Source: JBBTQZ01 sp964489135 (lineage in GTDB: Bacteria; Patescibacteriota; Minisyncoccia; Phycocordibacterales; WO2-35-19). Taken from it: a stretch of DNA of 15,563 nt. The notes under the pieces are model-generated. The model had not been told where the DNA came from, made no database searches, and saw nothing but the letters and a program-made list of their open reading frames with translations. Position 1 is the stretch's first letter, and the number at the start of each line of letters is the position of its first letter. Made by a program: the position numbers and the translations under genes. The stretch covers positions 1 to 15,563 of the forward strand of contig CAZAXK010000013.1 in assembly GCA_964489135.1 (NCBI GenBank), in the 5' to 3' direction. Of the stretch, positions 1-6,518 are shown piece by piece.

Positions 1-140
1 GTTCAAGAATTTTGAATATGTTAGGTTTTGAGGTGATTAGATTCAAGAATGAAGAAGTTATTGAGAAAACAGCGGAAGTCATTTCTAAAATTGATCTTGT
101 TTTAAAAACCCTCCCCTTCGGGGAGGGAAAGGGTGGGGTG
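1..140 (+). mobile_element. DUF559-type endonuclease tail plus palindrome, in frame in tgt
   Basis: The translation from nucleotide 3 reads LNMLGFEVIRFKNEEVIE and continues into a helix. This fits the C-terminal strand and helix of DUF559/Vsr-like proteins, whose usual pattern is xYLxxLGFxVxRFxNxEVxxNxxxVLxxI. It is followed directly by the palindrome at 109-127 and then by the Tgt core. The N-terminal catalytic part of the DUF559 domain would lie upstream of the window. The family assignment is from memory of the pattern; the upstream boundary cannot be seen. Confidence 0.6.
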
Positions 141-692
141 TCTTTGTTTGGCATTGTCCAAGGAGGACGGCATGAAGATCTTCGAAAGGAGAGTGCCAGG
201 TTTATCGGCAAGATGGACTTCGACGGTTTCGGTATCGGTGGATCATTTGTAAAGGAAGATATGGCAACTGCGGTAAGATGGGTCAATGAAATATTGCCGG
301 AAGAAAAGCCGAGACATCTTCTCGGTGTCGGCGAGCCCTTGGACCTTTTCCTTGCGGTAGAGAATGGTTGCGACACCTTCGATTGTGTGGCGCCTACACG
401 GATGGCGCGCAATGGTGGGCTATATACTAGAAATGGCAAGATAAATATTTTGAATGCAAAGTTTAAAAATCAAATCGGAAAATTTGATCCAGATTGCAAA
501 TGTTATACCTGCCAAAATTATACTGCGAGCTATCTCGCTCACTTGTTCCGCGCGAAAGAAATGTTTGGTGCAACGCTTGCGACTATTCACAACATTCATT
601 TTCTGAATTCATTGGTAGACGAGATGCGAGAGTCGATCCTTGCTGACAAATTCTTTGATCTAAAGCAAAGCTTCTTTTCGTGCTATAAATAA
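1..692 (+). CDS. tgt: tRNA-guanine transglycosylase, C-terminal part (5' end outside window)
   Basis: Exchanges guanine 34 of GUN-anticodon tRNAs for a queuine precursor. The reading frame is open from nucleotide 3, so the gene is partial. A TTG at 12 is available, but I do not take it as the true start. Numbering from that TTG, residues 44-226 match the C-terminal half of the family: SLFGIVQGG (44-52), the nucleophile Asp124 in FDCVAPTRMARNG, and the zinc site Cys162, Cys164, Cys167 with a His near 193. The first 43 residues do not look like Tgt. Residues 1-32 resemble the end of a DUF559 endonuclease domain, and 33-43 are encoded by a palindromic repeat. Known Tgt proteins have a helix of the RxxRWAxR type just before FGIVQGG; it is not in this window and should lie upstream of the inserted segment if the gene is intact. 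It could be a functional Tgt with an in-frame insert or a disrupted gene. uvrB follows 3 nt after the stop. Confidence 0.9.
   Translation, partial: SRILNMLGFEVIRFKNEEVIEKTAEVISKIDLVLKTLPFGEGKGGVSLFGIVQGGRHEDLRKESARFIGKMDFDGFGIGGSFVKEDMATAVRWVNEILPEEKPRHLLGVGEPLDLFLAVENGCDTFDCVAPTRMARNGGLYTRNGKINILNAKFKNQIGKFDPDCKCYTCQNYTASYLAHLFRAKEMFGATLATIHNIHFLNSLVDEMRESILADKFFDLKQSFFSCYK
109..138 (+). repeat. Palindromic element copy inside tgt
   Basis: CCCTCCCC (109-116) pairs perfectly with GGGGAGGG (120-127) around a TTC loop. The sequence then continues AAAGGGTGGGG to 138. In the tgt frame it encodes TLPFGEGKGGV. The G-rich strand 120-138 also fits a quadruplex pattern: four runs of three or more G with loops of 1, 3 and 1 nt. 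Confidence 0.8.
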
Positions 693-695
693 AGA

Positions 696-2738
696 GTGAA
701 TTTCAAGATAAAAAGCAAATTTGAGCCGGCGGGCGATCAGCCCAAAGCTATTGCGGGGCTATACAAAGGCATCGAGCAGGGTATGAGCCACCAAACACTT
801 CTCGGAGTAACTGGTTCGGGTAAGACCTTTACCATGGCCAATATTATCGAAAAGGTAGGCAAGCCGACTCTGGTGATCGCTCACAACAAGACTCTGGCTG
901 CCCAGCTCGCGCAAGAGTATCGCGAATTTTTCCCCGATAATGCGGTGCACTATTTTGTCTCCTACTACGACTTCTATCAGCCCGAGGCCTACATGCCGGT
1001 AACTGACACATACATCGAGAAGGAAGCCATGATCAACGAAGAGATCGAGCGACTACGCCATGCTTCGACCCAAGCCCTTCTCACACGACGCGATGTCATA
1101 ATAGTCGCAAGCGTCTCGTGTATTTATGGCCTTGGCAGTCCGGAAGAATACGAGAAGGTAAATATGAAAATCTCGGTCGGACAAAAGATTGTGCGCAATG
1201 AATTTCTGCGCTCGCTTATCAATATTCATTTCGAGAGGACTAACGCCGATCTCTCGCCTGGTACCTTTCGGGCCCTGGGCAATAATGTAGAAATAATGCC
1301 CGTCTCGGAAAAGATCATTTACCGACTAGAAATAAGTGGCGACCACATTGTCAAAGTCGAAAAGATTGATCAGATCACTCGGCAAATTTTGGAAACGCCC
1401 GAAACTTTCTATCTTTTCCCTGCCAAGCACTACATCACCTCGGATGAAAGCGTCAAGCGAGCACTCAAGGATATAAAGGCCGAGCTTGCAACTCAACTCA
1501 AAAAATTTGATAAGGAGGGCAAGCTACTAGAAGCCGACCGAATAAAGAGGCGCACGACCTACGACCTTGCAATGATAAAGGAAATCGGTTATTGCAACGG
1601 CATCGAAAACTATTCGCGCCACTTTGATGGCCGGCAAGCTGGAGAGCCGGCTCACACCCTGCTTAGTTATTTCCCTAAGAAAAGCGATGGGAGTCCAGAC
1701 TTTCTCACCGTGATCGATGAGTCGCACGTAACCATTCCGCAAATCGGTGGAATGTACAACGGTGATCGCGCGAGAAAAGAAACCTTGATCGAACACGGCT
1801 TCCGTCTACCATCGGCTTTGGATAATCGGCCGCTACGTTTCGAAGAATTTCAAGAAAGAGTGGGACAAGTTGTCTACACTAGCGCAACGCCCAGCAAGTA
1901 TGAATTAGAGAAATCAGAACAGGTAGTCGAGCAAGTTATTCGGCCGACTGGCCTGCTTGATCCGCAGATAGTGGTCCGGCCAGTCACAGAAAAAAAGGCG
2001 CAGGGTGGGGCTTCCTATTCTGGGCAGGTTAAAGACTTCATCACTGAAGCAGAGAAGGTGATAAAGAAGGGCAATAGAGCCATCGCAACCACTCTGACCA
2101 AGAAGATGGCGGAGGATCTCTCGGAATTCTTGAAGGAGCGTCAGATCAAGGCCGAGTATTTGCATAGCGATATCAAGACGATCGAGCGTATAGAAATATT
2201 AACAAAGTTTAGAAAGGGTGAGTTTGATGTTCTAGTCGGGGTCAATTTGCTGCGCGAAGGACTAGATTTGCCGGAAGTAGAGTTTATCGGCATACTCGAT
2301 GCCGACAAGGAAGGATTCCTCCGTAGCGAGACCTCACTCATTCAGATCATCGGCCGAGCTGCGCGCAATGTCGATGGCCGAGTCATCCTCTATGCAGATA
2401 ATATGACTGGCTCGATGGAGCGGGCTATTGGGGAGACTAATCGCCGACGGGCTTTGCAAATCGAATATAATGCCAAGCACGGTATAACTCCGCAAACGAT
2501 CAAGAAGGAAATTCATGACATCACCGATCAATTGCAGAAGAGTCATAATAAGACAGTAGGTGCACTACTTGCTGTTGATTTGGCCAAGGGTGGCAAAGAA
2601 ATATCTCTCAAGGAAATGCAGAAGCTTATTCGAACCAAAGAAAAGCAGATGAATGCAAGTGTCAAAATCCTCGACTTCGAAACCGCCGCCATTCTACGTG
2701 ACGAAATAAAGGAGCTCGAAAAGCGAATAGCTGAGTAA
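696..2738 (+). CDS. uvrB: UvrABC system protein B
   Basis: Damage-verifying helicase-like subunit of nucleotide excision repair. It is loaded by UvrA and recruits UvrC. The 680 residues match the usual length. Walker A is GVTGSGKT (37-44). The beta-hairpin segment YYDFYQPEAYMP that clamps DNA lies at about 90-101, DESHVTIPQIGGMYNGDRAR is present, and helicase motifs V and VI are seen in VNLLREGLDLPEV and QIIGRAARN. The C-terminal UVR motif that contacts UvrC covers roughly 640-680. The start is GTG at 696, three nt after the tgt stop, with only a weak AAAGAG upstream, so translation probably depends on tgt. About 12 residues (TEKKAQGGASYS, nt 1986-2021) appear extra between RPV and GQVKDF compared with the usual RPxxGQVxDL. 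Otherwise it is well conserved. Confidence 0.97.
   Translation: MNFKIKSKFEPAGDQPKAIAGLYKGIEQGMSHQTLLGVTGSGKTFTMANIIEKVGKPTLVIAHNKTLAAQLAQEYREFFPDNAVHYFVSYYDFYQPEAYMPVTDTYIEKEAMINEEIERLRHASTQALLTRRDVIIVASVSCIYGLGSPEEYEKVNMKISVGQKIVRNEFLRSLINIHFERTNADLSPGTFRALGNNVEIMPVSEKIIYRLEISGDHIVKVEKIDQITRQILETPETFYLFPAKHYITSDESVKRALKDIKAELATQLKKFDKEGKLLEADRIKRRTTYDLAMIKEIGYCNGIENYSRHFDGRQAGEPAHTLLSYFPKKSDGSPDFLTVIDESHVTIPQIGGMYNGDRARKETLIEHGFRLPSALDNRPLRFEEFQERVGQVVYTSATPSKYELEKSEQVVEQVIRPTGLLDPQIVVRPVTEKKAQGGASYSGQVKDFITEAEKVIKKGNRAIATTLTKKMAEDLSEFLKERQIKAEYLHSDIKTIERIEILTKFRKGEFDVLVGVNLLREGLDLPEVEFIGILDADKEGFLRSETSLIQIIGRAARNVDGRVILYADNMTGSMERAIGETNRRRALQIEYNAKHGITPQTIKKEIHDITDQLQKSHNKTVGALLAVDLAKGGKEISLKEMQKLIRTKEKQMNASVKILDFETAAILRDEIKELEKRIAE
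1986..2021 (+). repeat. Possible eroded insertion in uvrB
   Basis: These 36 nt (12 codons) encode residues I do not expect in UvrB at this position. They contain AGGGTGGGG, the same 9-mer that follows the palindrome in tgt. No stem remains, so descent from the same element is only a suggestion. Confidence 0.3.
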
Positions 2739-2803
2739 TCCCCAATCTCCAATGCTTTTTGTGCAGATGAGCGTATTGTTGAATTCAGAAAGGAGACGTA
2801 TCC

Positions 2804-3058
2804 ATGTTGATACACCTCCAACTTCCCTTCAGGGTAAATGCTCTCGAGGTTGAAATTAAGAAAAACCATCGAGCTGGCGAAGACGTAGATCTTGTCTACC
2901 TGAACGGGAGGTTATCATTCACCGGCAGATTCCATATTTGCTCGGATGGAACGGCTTGGTATAGGAGCCCTATTCCAAGCTACCAATCTTTCGCCGAACA
3001 GGTGCTGTTCGCGAGGGAGGTGCCCGCCGCGGCACCAGAAACCCCCAAGTCTCTCTGA
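2804..3058 (+). CDS. Small protein of unknown function (84 aa)
   Basis: I do not recognise this protein. It is preceded by a textbook Shine-Dalgarno site, AGGAG at 2791-2795, eight nt before the ATG. That is unusual here, where most genes have no SD, and it strongly supports the start. The first 60 residues look like a small beta-rich domain (alternating LVYLNGRLSFTGRFHICSDGTAWY). The last 15 residues are Ala/Pro-rich. No signal peptide, membrane segment or cysteine pair is evident. The stop codon lies inside the left arm and loop boundary of the terminator at 3043-3086, and a second hairpin (GGTGCC/GGCACC, 3019-3036) sits within its last codons. It is a monocistronic unit between uvrB and uvrA. 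An alternative reading is a structured RNA with a fortuitous ORF, but the SD argues for translation. Confidence 0.7.
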   Translation: MLIHLQLPFRVNALEVEIKKNHRAGEDVDLVYLNGRLSFTGRFHICSDGTAWYRSPIPSYQSFAEQVLFAREVPAAAPETPKSL

Positions 3059-3086
3059 AAGGAGGAGTAGAGACTTGGGGTGTTTT
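3043..3086 (+). terminator. Intrinsic terminator after the small ORF
   Basis: CCCCAAGTCTCT (3043-3054) pairs with AGAGACTTGGGG (3069-3080), a 12-bp perfect stem with a 14-nt loop, followed by TGTTTT. It overlaps the stop codon of the 84-aa ORF (3056-3058). The loop contains AAAGGAGGAG, an SD-like sequence with no start codon at a usable distance. Confidence 0.8.
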
Positions 3087-3087
3087 G

Positions 3088-3096
3088 TGCTATAAT
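3088..3096 (+). promoter_or_regulatory. Extended -10 promoter of uvrA
   Basis: TGCTATAAT is a perfect extended -10 box. It starts two nt after the terminator T-tract and ends nine nt before the uvrA ATG at 3106. Transcription would begin about 3103, giving an almost leaderless mRNA. No convincing -35 is seen, as is common with extended -10 promoters. Confidence 0.75.
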
Positions 3097-3105
3097 AATT
3101 GGCTC

Positions 3106-5769
3106 ATGAAGAAAAATGAAGACAAAAAGTCGAGTCATAAGGCACAGGAGCTAGGCCCCGACAAAATCGTGGTGAAGGGGGCACGCACCCATAATCTCAA
3201 GAACATCACTGTCGAGATGCCTCGTAACAAAATGGTGGTCTTCACGGGCCTTTCTGGTTCTGGCAAGTCGTCGCTCGCCTTCGATACTATCTTCGCCGAG
3301 GGTCAAAGACGTTATGTTGAATCCCTGTCATCGTATGCAAGGCAATTCCTACGCCAAATGCAAAAGCCCGATGTGGATGAGATCGTCGGCCTTTCTCCGG
3401 CAATTTCGATCGACCAGAAATCGCGCTCCAACAACCCTCGGTCGACTGTTGCGACTATTACCGAAATCTACGACTACCTGCGCGTGCTCTATGCGCGTAT
3501 CGGTCGACCGCACTGTTTGGTTTGTGGCGCAGAAATCAAGAAGCTCTCAAATGATGAAATAAAGAATTTTATAATCGAGAAGGTCAGGGAATATAGAAAG
3601 ACCTCACCCCTAGCCCCTCTCCAAAGGAGAGGGGAACTAAGAGAAGGTGGTATTGTGTTGCCTAAATATCTTGAACTCTTTGCCCCAATTGTGCGAGGTC
3701 GCAAAGGTGAGTACTACCAGTTGCTCTACGATATGCTCGGTAAGGGTTATACCGAAGCGATAATTGATGGCAAGAGACAAAGTCTGCGCGAGCGATTGGA
3801 GCTTTCCAAGAACAAACGTCACGATATAAGTGTGCTCGTTGACTCGGTGAATGTTTATGACTTTGAAACCGACAAGAAAAATGCCGAGGAACGGCTCTCC
3901 GAATCTCTAGAGAAGGCGCTTGAAGAAGCGCAGGGTTTGGTAGAAATCTCATTTAGAGATATGGCTCAGCCCAATGCAGATAGGCAGGCGCAAATCATGT
4001 CGAACAAGTTTTCTTGCCCCAATGATGGATATTCTTATCCGGAGATAGAACCTCGTCTTTTCTCCTTCAACTCGCCTTATGGCGCTTGCCCAGAGTGTAA
4101 TGGTCTTGGAACCCGACATTTGTTCGGTGAAGAACCTTGCCCAGTTTGTCTGGGTAATCGGCTTCGTCCGGAGGCCTTGCATGTGTACTTAGGTAATTCG
4201 AAGACCAATATTGTCAGCTTTACCAACATGTCGATTGTCGAAGCATTCGACTTTGTCGATAAGCTCAAATTGACCACTCGCGAAAAAGAAATATCCCGCG
4301 TAGTAATCCGAGAGATTGAGTCGCGCTTGCGCTTTATGTTAAACGTCGGTATCGAATATCTTTCTCTCAATCGCCGAGCGCACACTCTTTCTGGTGGCGA
4401 AGCTCAGCGTATTCGACTGGCAAGCCAACTTGGCTCGGGACTTGTCGGGGCGCTCTATGTACTCGACGAACCGACGATTGGCCTACATAGTCGCGACAAT
4501 GATCGCCTGATCAAAACCTTGCTCGAGTTGCGCGACCTTGGCAACACTATTTTGGTAGTTGAGCACGATGAGGACACAATTTTTGCTTCGGACTATATTA
4601 TAGATATTGGGCCAGGGGCGGGCGTGAGCGGTGGCGATGTGGTCGCATCGGGTTGGCTCGAAGATCTACTTACTGCTAAAGGCAACGAATCTGGCTCGAG
4701 GACGCTCGCATACCTCCGAGGCGAAGACTATATCGATGTGCCGGAAGAAAGGCGCACCCAAGATCGGGGCAAATTGCAGGTGAGGAACGGCAACGTCTTC
4801 AATATCAAGAATATGGATGTGGACGTTCCGCTCTCGCGCTTTATCTGCGTAACCGGAGTTTCTGGTAGCGGGAAGTCTTCTTTTGTTTACGAAATACTTT
4901 ATAAAAATCTGCAGGCCCGCTTTGAACGCAAATACCGAACAGCGCAAATTTTCAACTGCTCATCCTTTACTGGAACCGAATATTTGGGTCGAAGTATATT
5001 GATTGATCAATCGCCTATTGGGCGGACGCCTCGATCCAATCCGGCCACCTATACCGGAGCTTGGGGCTATATACGGGAGCTTTTTGCCGAAACGAGCGAA
5101 GCACGCATGAGAGGGTGGGGGCCGTCGCGCTTCTCTTTCAATCGCAAAGGTGGCAGATGCGAAACCTGCGAAGGTAATGGGGAAATAGCGGTCGAGATGC
5201 ATTTCTTGCCGACTGTCTACGTACCCTGTGATGTCTGCGGAGGCAAGCGATTCATGAAAGATACGCTAGAAATAAAGTACAAGAAGAAAAATATTTACGA
5301 AATCCTCAAGATGACGGTCGAAGAGGCGATCGACTTCTTTATCGATATTCCAGCGATTTATGATCGACTAAAAACTCTACACGAAGTGGGCTTGGGCTAT
5401 CTCGAGTTGGGACAATCAGCGACGACGCTTTCTGGTGGTGAGGCGCAGAGGGTCAAGATATCGAGCGAGCTCTACCGACCTCACATTCAGAAAACGCTTT
5501 ATATTTTGGACGAACCAACGATCGGTCTTCATTATGACGATGTGCGCCGTCTTGTGGGTATTCTGCAGAAGCTCGTTGATAAAGGTAATACGGTTCTCGT
5601 TATCGAACACAACATGGACGTGATAAAGAGTGCCGACTATGTGATCGATATTGGTCCGGAAGGTGGAGAAGGTGGAGGCAAGATTGTGGCCAAGGGAACA
5701 CCCGAGGAGGTGGCGAATAACAAAAATTCCTACACGGGCAAATATTTGAAAAAGGCCCTGAAAATATGA
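3106..5769 (+). CDS. uvrA: UvrABC system protein A
   Basis: DNA damage sensor ATPase of nucleotide excision repair that acts as a dimer and loads UvrB. It has two ABC modules. The first has Walker A GLSGSGKSS (48-56) and signature LSGGEAQRIRLASQL followed by YVLDEPTIGLH. The second has Walker A GVSGSGKSS (about 584-592), signature LSGGEAQRVKISSEL and LYILDEPTIGLH. The C-terminal zinc module CETC...CDVC is complete. In the first zinc module the leading pair reads CPND (Cys304, Asp307) rather than CxxC, while CPEC (328-331) is intact. I start at the ATG at 3106 (887 aa), because upstream in-frame codons fall in the promoter. Residues 166-186 are encoded by a palindromic repeat and lie just before the conserved LFAPIVRGRKGEY. 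The stop overlaps the truB start (ATGA), so the two are translationally coupled. Confidence 0.97.
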   Translation: MKKNEDKKSSHKAQELGPDKIVVKGARTHNLKNITVEMPRNKMVVFTGLSGSGKSSLAFDTIFAEGQRRYVESLSSYARQFLRQMQKPDVDEIVGLSPAISIDQKSRSNNPRSTVATITEIYDYLRVLYARIGRPHCLVCGAEIKKLSNDEIKNFIIEKVREYRKTSPLAPLQRRGELREGGIVLPKYLELFAPIVRGRKGEYYQLLYDMLGKGYTEAIIDGKRQSLRERLELSKNKRHDISVLVDSVNVYDFETDKKNAEERLSESLEKALEEAQGLVEISFRDMAQPNADRQAQIMSNKFSCPNDGYSYPEIEPRLFSFNSPYGACPECNGLGTRHLFGEEPCPVCLGNRLRPEALHVYLGNSKTNIVSFTNMSIVEAFDFVDKLKLTTREKEISRVVIREIESRLRFMLNVGIEYLSLNRRAHTLSGGEAQRIRLASQLGSGLVGALYVLDEPTIGLHSRDNDRLIKTLLELRDLGNTILVVEHDEDTIFASDYIIDIGPGAGVSGGDVVASGWLEDLLTAKGNESGSRTLAYLRGEDYIDVPEERRTQDRGKLQVRNGNVFNIKNMDVDVPLSRFICVTGVSGSGKSSFVYEILYKNLQARFERKYRTAQIFNCSSFTGTEYLGRSILIDQSPIGRTPRSNPATYTGAWGYIRELFAETSEARMRGWGPSRFSFNRKGGRCETCEGNGEIAVEMHFLPTVYVPCDVCGGKRFMKDTLEIKYKKKNIYEILKMTVEEAIDFFIDIPAIYDRLKTLHEVGLGYLELGQSATTLSGGEAQRVKISSELYRPHIQKTLYILDEPTIGLHYDDVRRLVGILQKLVDKGNTVLVIEHNMDVIKSADYVIDIGPEGGEGGGKIVAKGTPEEVANNKNSYTGKYLKKALKI
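3601..3651 (+). repeat. Palindromic element copy inside uvrA
   Basis: CCCCTCTCC (3614-3622) pairs perfectly with GGAGAGGGG (3626-3634) around AAA. Upstream is ACCTCACCCCTAG, a second C-run typical of this element. In frame it encodes TSPLAPLQRRGELREGG, out of character with UvrA. The truB copy is the same element in the opposite orientation. Confidence 0.85.
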
Positions 5770-6518
5770 TTCTAAATCTGTACAAAGCTCGTGGAGAAAC
5801 TCCACTACAATGCTTGGAGAGATTTAGGAATACCAATCCGGAATATAAAGAGGCAAAAATGAGCTACTTGGGTCGGCTGGACCCGATGGCCGATGGGGTG
5901 TTGCTTATAGCGACCGACAGCGACACGAGCCAAACCCGACGGGAAGAAATATTTGGTTTGGATAAGGATTATGATTTTAGCGCGCTCTTGGGCTTCGCAA
6001 CTGATACGTATGATTGTTTGGGGAAAATAACTCATACAGGGTCAGTTGACCATTTGTCAGAAATGGATCTTATAAAGCTCTGTAATATATATGAGGGTGA
6101 AAGGGATCAGAAATACCCAAAATATTCCTCTCCCATGATTTCTATTATTTTGTCCCCCTCTCCTTCTCAAGGAGAGGGGTTAGGGGTGAGGTCAAAGAAA
6201 ATCACCATCTACAAAATGCAATTCAAAAAACTGCATCAGTTGAGTGGCAAGGAACTCTTCGGCCGATTGCTTATGGATATAGGTAAAGTAAGAGGCGACT
6301 TCCGCCAAGTAGAAATTTTGGAGCTGTGGCAGAGAAATTTGAAGGATAGTGACAGGGAATATTTCGTGGCTAATTTTTCGGCCTCCGTCTCTTCGGGCAC
6401 CTACATTCGAAGTATCGTTAACGATCTGGGTGAGACTTTGGGTATCGGTGCTTGTGCACTCTCGATCACTCGCACGCGCGTGGGCAACTATCTACTCAAG
6501 GATTCGATTCGGTTTTGA
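5766..6518 (+). CDS. truB: tRNA pseudouridine-55 synthase, TruB/Pus4 type
   Basis: Isomerises U55 in the T-loop of tRNAs. The catalytic Asp39 is in YLGRLDPMADGVL. Also present are YDFSALLGFATDTYD (69-83) and the C-terminal SSGTYIRSIVNDLGETLGIGA. The segment KVRGDFRQVEILELW resembles the Pus4/TRUB1-like branch more than Escherichia coli TruB. The 250-residue length implies no C-terminal PUA domain. After KYPKYSS (to residue 122) the family normally has KxxGxxLYxxAR; here those positions hold a repeat-encoded SPSPSQGEGLGVR before KITIY. The spacing is about that of E. coli TruB (23 versus 24 residues), so the element seems to have replaced native sequence. Activity is therefore uncertain. The start codon overlaps the uvrA stop. 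The 3' end overlaps the convergent gene by 23 bp. Confidence 0.92.
   Translation: MILNLYKARGETPLQCLERFRNTNPEYKEAKMSYLGRLDPMADGVLLIATDSDTSQTRREEIFGLDKDYDFSALLGFATDTYDCLGKITHTGSVDHLSEMDLIKLCNIYEGERDQKYPKYSSPMISIILSPSPSQGEGLGVRSKKITIYKMQFKKLHQLSGKELFGRLLMDIGKVRGDFRQVEILELWQRNLKDSDREYFVANFSASVSSGTYIRSIVNDLGETLGIGACALSITRTRVGNYLLKDSIRF
6154..6194 (-). repeat. Palindromic element copy inside truB (inverted)
   Basis: CCCCTCTCCTT (6155-6165) pairs perfectly with AAGGAGAGGGG (6169-6179) around CTC, an 11-bp stem. It is followed by TTAGGGGTGAGGT. The reverse complement, ACCTCACCCCTAA then CCCCTCTCC, aligns with the uvrA copy, so the element is inserted in the opposite direction and is still open in the truB frame. 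Confidence 0.85.

Noticed and set aside
3085..3105. Earlier uvrA start at TTG 3085
   Set aside because: These codons form the terminator tail and the extended -10 box; the ATG at 3106 fits the expected transcription start.
5416..5836. Long minus-strand frames antisense to the 3' end of uvrA
   Set aside because: They are a by-product of the well-conserved second ABC module of uvrA; no promoter or SD was seen.
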